Positions 30,186 through 39,587 of a stretch of 53,372 nucleotides of DNA are shown in pieces. The DNA comes from Tepidimonas charontis (GTDB taxonomy: Bacteria; Pseudomonadota; Gammaproteobacteria; Burkholderiales; Burkholderiaceae_C): positions 1-53,372 of the forward strand of contig NZ_VJON01000016.1 in the NCBI RefSeq assembly GCF_007556685.1, given 5' to 3'. Under the pieces are notes generated by a model, which had not been told where the DNA came from, did no database searches, and was given only the letters and a program-made list of their open reading frames with translations. How positions within the stretch are numbered: the stretch's first letter is position 1; every line of letters begins with the position of its first letter. Both the position numbers and the translations under genes were made by a program.

Positions 30186-30216
30186 AAAAAACCCCACGAC
30201 CAGTGGGCCATGGGGT
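30186..30216 (-). terminator. intrinsic terminator downstream of fccB
   Basis: On the minus strand ACCCCA (30216-30211) pairs with TGGGGT (30196-30191), with inner GGCC/GGTC pairing, followed directly by a run of six T (30191-30186). It sits between fccB and the cytochrome c4 gene, so it could end or attenuate the cytochrome c-fccB transcript. Confidence 0.55.
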
Positions 30217-30285
30217 CACCATTGGAAAAGGACGTCGCACTTCGGGTGGGCGACGCCACAACCCGTCGCGTTGCCGCGTGGTTCC

Positions 30286-31572
30286 TTAGGCGAGCGTGTC
30301 GGCCCAGATGTTGCGCGCCCAGGCCAAGGCGTAGCGACCTTCCAATTCGCTGGCGCGCGCCGACACACCGCCGGAGCCCGGCACGGTCAGCATGGTCTTT
30401 TTCTCCGGGTCGTAGCGGTGCACGCTGGCGACGTGCACCACGTCCTCGTCGGTGACGAAGCTGTAGCAGGTGTTGGCGTACAGCGGCGTGGCCGGCGGCT
30501 CCTTGCCCATCAGCAGGTTGACGATGGCCGCCGCACAGGTCTTGCCATGCTGGTTGGCCATGTGGCCGGACTTGGGCATGGCCGGCGCGATCTGGATCGC
30601 GTCACCCAACACGTGCACATTCTTGACGGCCTTGGACTCGAAGGTCAGGAAGTCCACGTCGCACCAGCGTTTGTTGGCCGTGGCCAGCCCCGCCTGTGCC
30701 GCGATGTCGCCCGCGCGCATGTTGGGTAGGACGTTGAGCACATCCCCCTTGAAGTTGTCGTTGAACTCGAACTTCAGGGTGTTGGTCGCCGCATCGACGT
30801 CCACCACGCGGTGCTTGGGGCGGTACTCCAAAATGCCCTTGTAGTGCTCGTCCCAGGCCTTTTTGAACAGGGCCGGCTTGGAGGTGACGTCGTCGTTGGC
30901 GTCGAAGACGATGACCTTGCTCTTGGGCTTGGCCTTCTTGAAATAGTGCGCCACCATGCAGGCGCGCTCGTAGGGGCCGGGCGGGCAGCGGTAGGGTGCC
31001 AGCGGGATCGACAGCGCGTACACGCCGCCGTCGGGCATGGCTTCGAGCTGCTTGCGCAGCGCCACGGTCTGCGGGCCGGCCTTCCAGGCGTGCAGCACTT
31101 TGTCCTGGGCACCGGGTTTGGCCATGCCGGGCAGCGTCTCCCACATGAAGTCGATGCCGGGTGAAACGATCAAACGGTCGTAGGCGATTTCGCCGCCGCT
31201 GGCCAGCTTGACGATGCGCTTGTCGGGGTCGATGGTCGTAGCGCGGTCGCGCACGATCTTGACGCCGTGACGCTTCTCCAGATTGTCGTAGGGGATGGTG
31301 ATGTCCTCGATCTTTTTGATGCCGCCAATCACCAGATTGGAGATAGGGCACGAAATGAAGGTCGGGTTGGGTTCGATCAGCGTGACGCGCACCTTGCCTT
31401 CAGAGAACATCCGCGTGTATTTGGCGGCCGTGGCACCGCCGTAGCCACCGCCGATGACGACCACATGCGGGCCACTGGCCGAACCGACCGAGGCGCAGCC
31501 GCTGAGCCAGGCCACCGAGCCGAGGCTCGCGCCGGCGGCCACGGTTTGAACGAATTGGCGACGTTGCATCAT
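30286..31572 (-). CDS. fccB: flavocytochrome c sulfide dehydrogenase, flavoprotein subunit
   Basis: Periplasmic FAD protein that oxidises sulfide to sulfur or polysulfide and passes electrons to a cytochrome c subunit. The 428-residue precursor has an RR-x-F export signal (QRRQFVQTVAAG) followed by a hydrophobic stretch, consistent with Tat export of a folded flavoprotein. The FAD-binding VVVIGGGYGGATAAKY is at 37-52. The redox Cys pair expected for FCSD is present: C196 in APYRCPPGPYERAC and C369 in NTCYSFV. It ends with the FCSD C-terminal domain. The upstream gene encodes a small monoheme cytochrome c, 26 bases away. SoxF is an alternative name for the same family. Confidence 0.93.
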   Translation of the reverse strand: MMQRRQFVQTVAAGASLGSVAWLSGCASVGSASGPHVVVIGGGYGGATAAKYTRMFSEGKVRVTLIEPNPTFISCPISNLVIGGIKKIEDITIPYDNLEKRHGVKIVRDRATTIDPDKRIVKLASGGEIAYDRLIVSPGIDFMWETLPGMAKPGAQDKVLHAWKAGPQTVALRKQLEAMPDGGVYALSIPLAPYRCPPGPYERACMVAHYFKKAKPKSKVIVFDANDDVTSKPALFKKAWDEHYKGILEYRPKHRVVDVDAATNTLKFEFNDNFKGDVLNVLPNMRAGDIAAQAGLATANKRWCDVDFLTFESKAVKNVHVLGDAIQIAPAMPKSGHMANQHGKTCAAAIVNLLMGKEPPATPLYANTCYSFVTDEDVVHVASVHRYDPEKKTMLTVPGSGGVSARASELEGRYALAWARNIWADTLA

Positions 31573-31598
31573 GATGAGGTCTCCTGTTGGTTCGGCGG

Positions 31599-31898
31599 TT
31601 ATTTTTTCTGTGCGGCGAAGTAGGCGGCCAGTGCCCGCAGCTCGTCATCACTGTAGCCCTTGGAGAGCTGATGCATGACGGTGGCTGGCTTGCGGCCGCT
31701 CTTGAAGTCCAGCAACTTCTGCAGCAGTTCGTCTTTGTCTTTGCCTGCCAAGGCCTCCATGCCGGGCTGTGCGTGGCCGTTGGTGCCGTGGCAGTTGGCA
31801 CACGCCGCCGCCCATACCTTGACTTGATCGACCTGAGCGTGCGCGAGGACTGCGGCACCGAGCAGGACCGCCGTTGCGAGGGGTGTTTTCATTTTCAT
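31599..31898 (-). CDS. small monoheme cytochrome c (probable sulfide dehydrogenase cytochrome partner)
   Basis: Secreted class I cytochrome c of 99 residues. The signal peptide is MKMKTPLATAVLLGAAVLAHA, with cleavage near residue 21, leaving a mature domain of about 78 residues. The heme motif is CANCH at 33-37, and a distal Met is available in VMHQLSKGYSDDE. It is the first gene of the leftward unit with fccB, preceded by a promoter with a palindromic operator. The position suggests it is the FccA/SoxE-type electron acceptor for FccB; classic FccA of Allochromatium is diheme, so this is the smaller monoheme variant. Confidence 0.88.
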   Translation of the reverse strand: MKMKTPLATAVLLGAAVLAHAQVDQVKVWAAACANCHGTNGHAQPGMEALAGKDKDELLQKLLDFKSGRKPATVMHQLSKGYSDDELRALAAYFAAQKK

Positions 31899-31950
31899 TG
31901 CGGATGATCTCCTCTGGGGTGATGCGGCACCGGGACCGCAACAAGGGGAA

Positions 31951-31979
31951 GGTATATCACGTCGTGCTGATATAAACAA
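31951..31979 (-). promoter_or_regulatory. putative promoter of the cytochrome c-fccB unit
   Basis: On the minus strand TTGTTT (31979-31974) and TATACC (31956-31951) are 17 bp apart, an ideal spacing, and the -10 lies 52 bases before the cytochrome c start. The hexamers match consensus at three and four positions. A perfect palindrome occupies the spacer and touches both hexamers. Confidence 0.45.
31953..31974. promoter_or_regulatory. palindromic operator candidate in the sulfide dehydrogenase promoter
   Basis: TATATCA (31953-31959) and TGATATA (31968-31974) are perfect 7-bp inverted arms around an 8-base centre. The site overlaps the -10 and fills the -35/-10 spacer, which is a repressor position. 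Its AT-rich form and spacing suit a dimeric winged-helix repressor; ArsR-type sulfur sensors such as BigR/SqrR are a reasonable guess but no regulator gene is adjacent. Confidence 0.52.
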
Positions 31980-32148
31980 TCCGTAGTAATCCTAGGGGTA
32001 TCGCCTGACGCCAAAGCGACGCGCTTGGCACGGCCGCCATGCTGCGCCGAAAGCTTGCACCGAAACCTCCGTCGGTTCGAGCTTAGCGCCACCGTTCGCT
32101 GCCCACCACCGGGACAACCCGCAGGCCGCCCCGTCGCTGGCGTCGTCC

Positions 32149-33414
32149 TCAGCCCAGTAGCGCGGTGGCGAATTCGCGCGCGTCGAAGGGTTGCAGATCC
32201 TCCAGTTTTTCGCCGACACCGATGAAATACACCGGTACGTCGCGGTGGTTTTCCCGTGCCCACATGGCGATCGCGGCCAGCACCCCACCCTTGGCGGTGC
32301 CGTCGAGCTTGGTCACGATGAGTCCGGTCAGCTGCAGCGCGGCATCGAACGCCTTGACCTGCGCCAGCGCATTCTGGCCGGTATTGCCGTCGATGACCAA
32401 CAGCACCTCGTGCGGGGCGCTCGGGTCGGCCTTCTGCACCACGCGCTTGATTTTGCGCAGCTCCTCCATCAGATGCAGCTGGGTGGGCAGGCGGCCGGCG
32501 GTGTCCACGATGACCACGTCTTTGCCGCGCGCCCGCCCGGCGCTGACGGCGTCGAATGCCACCGCTGCAGGGTCGCCGCCCTCCTGGCTGACGATGTCCA
32601 CCCCATTGCGCTGCGCCCACACCCCCAGCTGCTCGCGCGCCGCGGCGCGAAATGTATCGGCGGCAGCCAGCAGCACGGTGGCGCCGTGCTGGGCCAAATG
32701 CCAAGTCAGTTTGCCGATGGTCGTCGTTTTGCCCGCGCCGTTGACACCGGCCACCATCCATACGCTGGGGCCGTCGCCGTGTGCGCCAACCGCCAATGGT
32801 TTTTGCAAGGGGCGCAGCCAGTCGGCCAACACATCGATCAGCAATGCGCGCACCTGTTGCGCGTCGCCGGCGCGCTCGGCCTTGACGCGGCGGCGCAAGT
32901 CCTGCAGCAGATGGGCGGTGGCCTGGGTACCGGCATCGGCCAGTAACAGCGCCGTCTCCAGCTCTTCGTACAAGGCATCGTCGATGCGCGCGCCAACGAA
33001 CACCGACGTCAGGCTCTGCCCCGTTTTGCGCAAGCCGGCCGCCAGCCGACCCAGCCAGCCTTGCCGGGTGGCGGCACTGTCGTGCGTCTTCGCTTCTGAC
33101 GGCCCGGCGGACGGGGAGGGCGGATGGTTGGGGCCAGCGGGATCGGTGGCGGGCGCTGCGGGCTGCGCGGCACCGGCAGCCGGTGCGGGTGCGGGTGCGG
33201 GTGCGGGTGCGGGTGCGGGTGCGGGTGCGACGTCCGCCGCCGGTTGAGATGCAGCCGACGGCGTGCGATCGGCACCCAACGGGTCGACCGCGTCCGCCGC
33301 CGAGGGGCCCGCAGCCGGCGTTGCTGCGCCGGCAGGCTCTGGGCGGGAATCCGTGTCCGCAGGCGGCGTGGCGTCTCGCGCGCCGAAGAACTTTTGCTTG
33401 AGAAAACGGAACAT
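32149..33414 (-). CDS. ftsY: signal recognition particle receptor FtsY
   Basis: SRP receptor GTPase at the inner membrane that docks ribosome-nascent chains on the Sec translocon. The 421-residue protein starts MFRFLKQKFFG, a basic amphipathic lipid-binding start. Residues of about 12-120 form an A domain that is Pro/Ala-rich, with a run of alternating Ala-Pro encoded by a hexanucleotide repeat, instead of the strongly acidic A domain of E. coli. The NG domain follows: GVNGAGKTTTIGKL (G1), LLAAADTFRAAA, DTAGR (G3), TKLDGTAKGG (G4) and GVGEKLEDLQPF (G5). It is divergent from the M16 peptidase pair with 30 bases between the starts. Confidence 0.96.
   Translation of the reverse strand: MFRFLKQKFFGARDATPPADTDSRPEPAGAATPAAGPSAADAVDPLGADRTPSAASQPAADVAPAPAPAPAPAPAPAPAAGAAQPAAPATDPAGPNHPPSPSAGPSEAKTHDSAATRQGWLGRLAAGLRKTGQSLTSVFVGARIDDALYEELETALLLADAGTQATAHLLQDLRRRVKAERAGDAQQVRALLIDVLADWLRPLQKPLAVGAHGDGPSVWMVAGVNGAGKTTTIGKLTWHLAQHGATVLLAAADTFRAAAREQLGVWAQRNGVDIVSQEGGDPAAVAFDAVSAGRARGKDVVIVDTAGRLPTQLHLMEELRKIKRVVQKADPSAPHEVLLVIDGNTGQNALAQVKAFDAALQLTGLIVTKLDGTAKGGVLAAIAMWARENHRDVPVYFIGVGEKLEDLQPFDAREFATALLG
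33182..33229. repeat. hexanucleotide tandem repeat (GGTGCG)x8 inside ftsY
   Basis: Eight perfect copies of GGTGCG run for 48 bases within ftsY. On the coding strand they read as alternating Ala and Pro codons in the N-terminal A domain. Being a multiple of three, a copy-number change would alter length without a frameshift. Confidence 0.95.
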
Positions 33415-33426
33415 AGGGTGGGCTTC

Positions 33427-33432
33427 TAAAAT
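33427..33432 (+). promoter_or_regulatory. putative -10 box of the M16 peptidase operon
   Basis: TAAAAT, five of six with the -10 consensus, ends 12 bases before the ATG at 33445 in the 30-base gap from the divergent ftsY start. The -35 region falls inside the ftsY coding start. A leader of only about five bases is predicted. Confidence 0.4.
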
Positions 33433-33444
33433 CCCACGCATTCT

Positions 33445-35010
33445 ATGAAACCCGATATGTCTTGGTGCGCAACATGGGGCCGAGCGCCCGACGGGCGTCG
33501 GCGAGCCTCGTTGGCGGACCGAGCGTGGCGCGGCGGCCGCGCGGCGGCGTGCGCGCTGGCGCTGGCTTGGTGGGCCGCCGGCGCCATGGCCAGCGATACG
33601 GCGCCGGTGCATCGACCTGGCGAAGCGGCGCAGGGGCTGGCCGCCGCGGGCGAGCTCGCCAGTGCCGCGGGCCGCTGCTGCGGCGAGTACGGGCGCGCCA
33701 GCGCTGCCAGCGCTGCGTCGGCGTCCGCGGCGCAGACCTTCGTGCTGGCCAATGGACTGACGGTCATCGTGCAGCCCGACCGGCGCGCGCCTACGGCGGT
33801 GCAGATGTTGTGGGTACGGGTGGGATCGATGGACGAGACCGACGCCGAGGCCGGGGTGGCGCATGTGCTCGAACACATGATGTTCAAGGGCACCCCGAGC
33901 GTGCCCGAAGGTGAATATTCACGCCGTATCGCCGCTCTGGGCGGCCGCGACAATGCCTTCACCAGCCGCGATGTCACGGCCTACCACGTGCAGCTGCCGG
34001 CCGCCCAGCTGCGCCAGGCCATGGCGCTGGAGGCCGACCGTTTTGCCCACAACGCCTGGAGTGCCGAGACGCTGGCGCGCGAGCTGGACGTCATCCGTGA
34101 GGAGCGGCGTCAGCGCATCGAGGACGAGCCGTCTGCCCAACTGTTCGAGCAGTTTCAGGCGACGGCATGGCTGGTGCACCCCTACCGGCGGCCGGTGATC
34201 GGCTGGATGAGCAGCCTGCAGGGCATGCAGGCACACACCGTGCGTGATTTTCGGCAGCGTTGGTATGTGCCCGGTAATGCGGCGCTGGTGGTGGTGGGTG
34301 ACGTCGATGTGCAGCAGGTGCGCCAGTGGGCCGAGGCGACCTTCGGCGCGCTGCCGGCGCGCGTGGTGCCACCGCGCACCCCGCTGGTCGAGCCCGAGCA
34401 GCGCGGCATGCGTCGCGTCGAGTGGCGCAGCCGCGTGCCACAGCCCACGCTTTTGATGGGGTGGCCGGTGCCGCGCCTCGACGCCCCCGACGCCGACACG
34501 CCCGAGGCGCGCGACGCGCTGGCGCTGCTGCTGCTGGCTGGCGTGTTGGACGGCCACGCGGCGGCGCGCCTGGGGCGCGCCTTGGTACAAGGCCAAGACG
34601 GTGCGCGCCTGGCCGATTCGGTGTCGGTGTCGTACGGACTGGCTGGGCGCGGGCCGCAGCAATTCATGCTGGCGGCGACGGTGCGTCCCGGTGTGTCCGT
34701 GCCGCAAGTGGAGCAGGCGCTGCGGGCACAAATCGAACGCATCGCGCGCGACGGTGTCAGCGATGCCGAGTTGCGCCGCGTGCGCAATCAATGGGCGGCC
34801 TCCGAGGTCTTTCAGCGCGATTCGCTGTTTGCCCAGGCGCGCGAGCTGGGCATGCATTGGGCGCTGGGCTGGCCGCTGGACGCCAACGAGCGTCTGTTGC
34901 AGCGGCTGGCCGCCATCACGCCCGCCGATGTGCAGCGCGTGGCGGTGCGCTACTTCGGCGACGACACACTGACGGTGGCGGTGATGCGGCCGCAGGAGGA
35001 GGCGCGATGA
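33445..35010 (+). CDS. M16 family zinc metallopeptidase (catalytic partner)
   Basis: Pitrilysin-like peptidase of 521 residues. An N-terminal hydrophobic segment (about 32-49, ending AGAMASD) looks like a signal peptide, so the enzyme is probably periplasmic. The inverted zinc motif H-x-x-E-H is intact at 140-144 (HVLEH), and a conserved downstream ELDVIREERRQRIEDEP segment supplies the third ligand Glu. The second M16 half-domain covers about residues 290-510. It overlaps the next gene by four bases (ATGA), and that gene encodes a partner lacking the zinc motif; such active/inactive pairs form heterodimers in characterised bacterial M16B systems. An unusual Ala/Ser-rich linker of about 50 residues follows the signal peptide. 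Confidence 0.92.
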   Translation: MKPDMSWCATWGRAPDGRRRASLADRAWRGGRAAACALALAWWAAGAMASDTAPVHRPGEAAQGLAAAGELASAAGRCCGEYGRASAASAASASAAQTFVLANGLTVIVQPDRRAPTAVQMLWVRVGSMDETDAEAGVAHVLEHMMFKGTPSVPEGEYSRRIAALGGRDNAFTSRDVTAYHVQLPAAQLRQAMALEADRFAHNAWSAETLARELDVIREERRQRIEDEPSAQLFEQFQATAWLVHPYRRPVIGWMSSLQGMQAHTVRDFRQRWYVPGNAALVVVGDVDVQQVRQWAEATFGALPARVVPPRTPLVEPEQRGMRRVEWRSRVPQPTLLMGWPVPRLDAPDADTPEARDALALLLLAGVLDGHAAARLGRALVQGQDGARLADSVSVSYGLAGRGPQQFMLAATVRPGVSVPQVEQALRAQIERIARDGVSDAELRRVRNQWAASEVFQRDSLFAQARELGMHWALGWPLDANERLLQRLAAITPADVQRVAVRYFGDDTLTVAVMRPQEEAR

Positions 35011-36356
35011 ACCACGCTCGCGTCGGGCTGGGGCGCTGGCGCGCCGTGTCCGCGCTGGCGCTGCTGTGGGTGGCGGGGGTGGTCCATGCTGCCTTGCCCA
35101 TCGAGCACTGGGTGCAGGCCAGCGGCGCGCGCATCTATTGGGTGTACAGCCCGGCGCTGCCGATGGTGGATGTGCGCATCGAGGTGGACGGAGGCAGCCG
35201 CCGCGACCCACCGCAGCAGGCCGGTTTGGCCGCCGCGGTGGCGCTGATGCTCGACAAAGGTGTGGCGGCCAGTCCGGCCGGGTCGGCGCTGGACGAAAAT
35301 GCCGTCACCGAGGCCTGGGCCGAGCTGGGGGCGCAGTGGTCGGCCACGGCCACGCTGGACCGCTTGAGCGTCGCCCTGCGCTCCCTCACCACGCCCGAGA
35401 TCTTGGACGGCGCCGTGGCGCTGGCGGCACGCCAGCTGGCCGAGCCGGCCTTCGACGCGGCGGTGTGGGCGCGCGAGCGCGAGCGGCTGATCGCCGCCTG
35501 GCAGCAAGCGCAGCTGCAGCCCGACACGCGGGCGGCGCGCGCGTTCGCGCAGGCCATCTATCGCGGCCACCCCTACGGCGCGCAGGCCGATCCGAAGACC
35601 TGGGCAGCGATCACGCCGGAAGCCATGCGTGCCTTCTACCGCCGTCATGCCCAGGCGTGCGACGCGCGCGTCACCGTGGTGGGACGTATCGAGCGCGCAC
35701 AGGTCGATGCGCTGGTGCGGCGTTTGTTGGCGGGATGGGAGGCGCACGGCTGCGCGCCGTTGCCAGCACTGCCCGAGGTGGCTCCGTTGGCGCACGCACA
35801 CACCGAGCAGCTGCCCTTTGCGGGGGCAGCGCAGGCGCAGATCCTGGTCGGGCAACCGGGTATCGCGCGGCACGATCCGGATTATTTGGCGCTGCAGCTG
35901 GCCAACCACATCGTCGGCGGCGGTGGGTTCACGTCGCGGTTGATGCGCGAGCTGCGCGAGCGCCGCGGCCTGACCTATGGGGTGTACAGCTATTTTTTGG
36001 CTGGGCGGCACGCCGGCGCCTACACGGTGACGGTGCAGACCCGTCCCGACCAGGCGGCGCAGGCGGTGGCGCTGGTGCATGAGGTGCTGCGCGACTTCAC
36101 CGAGCGCGGTCCGACCGAGGCCGAGTTGGCCGAGGCCAAGGCCGCACTCATCCAAAGTCACGCGCTGCGACTGGACAGCAACCGCAAGATCACCGACCAG
36201 GTGGCCGCCATCGCGTGGTCCAACTTGCCGCTGGATGAGCTCGACACCTGGCCGGCACGGGTGGCGGCGCTCGACCGCGACACCGTCTGGCGTGCCTGGC
36301 GGCGCGTCATCGATCCGCAGCGGCTGGTCACGGTGGTGGTGGGGGCAGCGCCGTGA
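35007..36356 (+). CDS. M16 family peptidase homologue without zinc motif (partner subunit)
   Basis: Protein of 449 residues with a signal peptide (hydrophobic core at about 14-28, ending VVHAA). The position of H-x-x-E-H is occupied by A76-A-V-A79-L80 (in QAGLAAAVALMLDKG), so it cannot bind catalytic zinc. It keeps the R/Y pair region of inactive M16B partners, LRERRGLTYGVYSYF near 315-330, which in known heterodimers completes the active site of the other subunit. Its ATG at 35007 overlaps the stop of the active partner, indicating coupled expression in a 1:1 ratio. The rsmD start (GTG) in turn overlaps its stop. Confidence 0.9.
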   Translation: MNHARVGLGRWRAVSALALLWVAGVVHAALPIEHWVQASGARIYWVYSPALPMVDVRIEVDGGSRRDPPQQAGLAAAVALMLDKGVAASPAGSALDENAVTEAWAELGAQWSATATLDRLSVALRSLTTPEILDGAVALAARQLAEPAFDAAVWARERERLIAAWQQAQLQPDTRAARAFAQAIYRGHPYGAQADPKTWAAITPEAMRAFYRRHAQACDARVTVVGRIERAQVDALVRRLLAGWEAHGCAPLPALPEVAPLAHAHTEQLPFAGAAQAQILVGQPGIARHDPDYLALQLANHIVGGGGFTSRLMRELRERRGLTYGVYSYFLAGRHAGAYTVTVQTRPDQAAQAVALVHEVLRDFTERGPTEAELAEAKAALIQSHALRLDSNRKITDQVAAIAWSNLPLDELDTWPARVAALDRDTVWRAWRRVIDPQRLVTVVVGAAP

Positions 36357-36979
36357 CGCGCCCGCGCGCTCAGGCCGCCGCCCGCGCGCAGGGGCCGGTC
36401 GGAGAGGTGCGCATCATCGGTGGGTGCTGGCGGCGCACCCGCCTGCCGGTGGCACCGGTGCCCGGCTTGCGTCCCACGCCCGACCGTGTGCGCGAAACCC
36501 TGTTCAACTGGCTGGGGCAGGACTTGAGCGGCTGCCGCTGCATCGACGCCTTTGCCGGCAGCGGCGCGCTCGGCCTCGAAGCGGCCTCGCGCGGCGCGGT
36601 GGAGGTGGTGCTGTGCGAACGTCAAGCGCCCCTGGCGCGCGCCCTGCAGGCCCTTGTGCAGCGCTTGAACGCCCAAGGCGTGCGGGTGATCAGCGGTGAT
36701 GCCCTGGCGACCCTGGCCCTGTTGCCTGCCGGGGCGTGGGACGGTGTGTTTTTGGATCCGCCCTTCGAAGACGCGCGCACGGGCGATGAGCGCTTGACCC
36801 GCGCCGCACTACGAGCCGCGCAGCGCTTGCTGCGGCCGCAGGGCTGGGTCTATCTGGAAGCCCCTCGCCCCTGGACGGAGGCGGAGCTGCACGCTTTGGG
36901 CTGGCGTCTGCACCGGCATCTGCGGGCCGGACAGGTGCATGCCCATCTGCTGTGGCGGGCCGATAATGCGACGCCATGA
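36353..36979 (+). CDS. rsmD: 16S rRNA (guanine(966)-N2)-methyltransferase RsmD
   Basis: SAM-dependent methyltransferase that modifies G966 of 16S rRNA on the assembled 30S subunit. The 208-residue protein has VRIIGGCWRRTRLPV at the start of the fold, LRPTPDRVRETLFNWL (family signature), the SAM-binding DAFAGSGALGLEAASRGA, and the catalytic DPPF in GVFLDPPFED. The start is GTG 36353, overlapping the preceding stop as GTGA, and the stop overlaps coaD as ATGA. The rsmD-coaD pair is widely conserved. Confidence 0.95.
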   Translation: MTRPRAQAAARAQGPVGEVRIIGGCWRRTRLPVAPVPGLRPTPDRVRETLFNWLGQDLSGCRCIDAFAGSGALGLEAASRGAVEVVLCERQAPLARALQALVQRLNAQGVRVISGDALATLALLPAGAWDGVFLDPPFEDARTGDERLTRAALRAAQRLLRPQGWVYLEAPRPWTEAELHALGWRLHRHLRAGQVHAHLLWRADNATP

Positions 36980-37494
36980 GCGATACCTCATCTTCAATGG
37001 CGCCATCCGCTTGTGTTCGCATCGGTGTCTACAGCGGCACCTTCGACCCCATCACCCTCGGACACGAGGATGTGATTCGGCGCGCCGCTACCCTGTTCGA
37101 CCGTCTGATCGTGGCGGTGGCGGTGGCGCACCACAAACGCACACTCTTCGATTTGCCGCAGCGGCTGGCCATGGTGGCCGAGGCCCTGGCCGATTGCCCG
37201 GCGGTGCAGGTGCTGCCGTTCGATGGCCTTCTGATGGACTTTTGCCGCGTGCACCGGGCGCAGGCCGTGGTGCGGGGTATTCGCAATGTGACCGACTTCG
37301 ACTACGAAGCCCAGATGGCCGCCATGAACGCCAAGCTCTTGCCCACGGTGCAGACGGTGTTTCTGCTGCCGCAGCCGCAGTGGCAGTGCATTTCGAGTAC
37401 GCTGGTGCGTGAAATCGCGCGGCTGGGCGGGGATGTGTCGCAGATGGTCAGCGCCGGGGTCGCGCAGCGCTTGCGCGCGCTGTGCCAAGGGTGA
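36976..37494 (+). CDS. coaD: pantetheine-phosphate adenylyltransferase
   Basis: Transfers AMP from ATP to 4'-phosphopantetheine, the penultimate step of coenzyme A synthesis. The 172-residue protein has the nucleotidyltransferase signature GTFDPITLGHEDV from residue 21, VAVAHHKRTLF, VRGIRNVTDFDYEAQMAAMN and ISSTLVREIARLGGDVS, all diagnostic of CoaD. An N-terminal extension of about 13 residues precedes the conserved RIGVYSGTF. It is coupled to rsmD by a four-base overlap. Confidence 0.97.
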   Translation: MSDTSSSMAPSACVRIGVYSGTFDPITLGHEDVIRRAATLFDRLIVAVAVAHHKRTLFDLPQRLAMVAEALADCPAVQVLPFDGLLMDFCRVHRAQAVVRGIRNVTDFDYEAQMAAMNAKLLPTVQTVFLLPQPQWQCISSTLVREIARLGGDVSQMVSAGVAQRLRALCQG

Positions 37495-37571
37495 TTGGCG
37501 TGACGCGCCGGCGTTGCCCGCGATGCCCGTTTCGGGCCGACCACCGGTATGCCGATGCGGTATTGGCGTGA

Positions 37572-38605
<1,034 letters not shown>

Positions 38606-38663
38606 GGCAGGGTGACATTGTGCCGGATGCACCGTCCGTGTGCGCTGCCTTGGTGTGCACCGC

Positions 38664-38698
38664 AAAAAAGCGAAGGCCCGCGCGCAGCGGGCCATCGC
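38664..38698 (-). terminator. intrinsic terminator between rplY and pth
   Basis: On the minus strand GCGA-T-GGCCCGC (38698-38687) pairs with GCGGGCC-T-TCGC around TGCGC, followed by six T (38669-38664). It is a strong Rho-independent terminator about 140 bases after the rplY stop and 59 bases before pth, so pth may need its own promoter or read-through. Confidence 0.68.
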
Positions 38699-38836
38699 CC
38701 GGCAACATCGACCGGGTGCACGTCACGCGCGGTGGCGTGACTGCCAACGGGGGCGCGGCCGCCAGCCGTGCATGCGCCGTATCGGACGGCAAGCCGCCGA
38801 AGCGGCGCACGCAGGGCCGCGTCGCAGCCGGCTGGC

Positions 38837-39463
38837 TTACTTCTTGCCCTTTTTGCCTTTTTTGTCGTCGGCCGGCGCCGCGGTGGGGGCAGCCACCACT
38901 TCTTCCATCGGTTCCACCACCGTGGCGATGGTGGGGTTGGGCTTGCCGTGCGTGACGACCTTGACCCCCGGCGCCAGCTTCAGATCGCTGACATGCAGAC
39001 TCTGGCCCTTGTGCAGCTGGCCCAGATCGACTTCGATGAAGTCCGGCAGCTGGGTGGCCAGGCACTCGATTTCCAGTTCGGTGACCACGTGGTTGATGAG
39101 GCACTTGTCGGCTTTGACCGCCGGCGACTGCTCGGCATTGACGAAGTGCAGCGGCACCTTCTTGCGCAGACGGGTGCTGTCATCGACGCGCTGGAAATCC
39201 ACGTGCAGCACTTGCGGCTTGAACGGGTGGTATTGCACGTCGCGCAGCACCACCTTGGTCACTTGACCGTTGAGCTCCATCTCCAGGATCGAGGTGTGGA
39301 AGGCCTCTTTCTGCACGGCCTGCCACAGCGCGTTGTGGTCGAGCTCGATATTCTGCGGCGCGGCATTGCCGCCATAGACCACACCGGGGGTGCGGCCACT
39401 CTTGCGCAGGCGGCGGCTCGCACCCGTGCCCTGCGTCTGGCGCTCGAAAGCGACGAATTTCAT
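38837..39463 (-). CDS. rplY: 50S ribosomal protein L25/general stress protein Ctc
   Basis: 5S rRNA-binding protein of the long (Ctc/TL5) type, 208 residues. The N-terminal L25 domain ([31 protein letters not shown]) is followed by the Ctc domain with [20 protein letters not shown] and KLAPGVKVV. The C terminus is a Lys-rich tail ([10 protein letters not shown]) usual in this order. ATG 39463 gives the conserved start; in-frame upstream sequence belongs to the prs-rplY gap. It follows prs by 163 bases in which two mutually exclusive hairpins can form. Confidence 0.96.
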   Translation of the reverse strand: MKFVAFERQTQGTGASRRLRKSGRTPGVVYGGNAAPQNIELDHNALWQAVQKEAFHTSILEMELNGQVTKVVLRDVQYHPFKPQVLHVDFQRVDDSTRLRKKVPLHFVNAEQSPAVKADKCLINHVVTELEIECLATQLPDFIEVDLGQLHKGQSLHVSDLKLAPGVKVVTHGKPNPTIATVVEPMEEVVAAPTAAPADDKKGKKGKK

Positions 39464-39587
39464 TGCAATCACTCCAAAGTTGGGGCGGTCGCGACCAACA
39501 CGCCCCGGGTCTTCGAAAAAACCGCATCGCCGGCGTCCACCGGGGATGCGGCACGGTCGAACTCCGTGGCCCACCGGGGGGCGCGCG

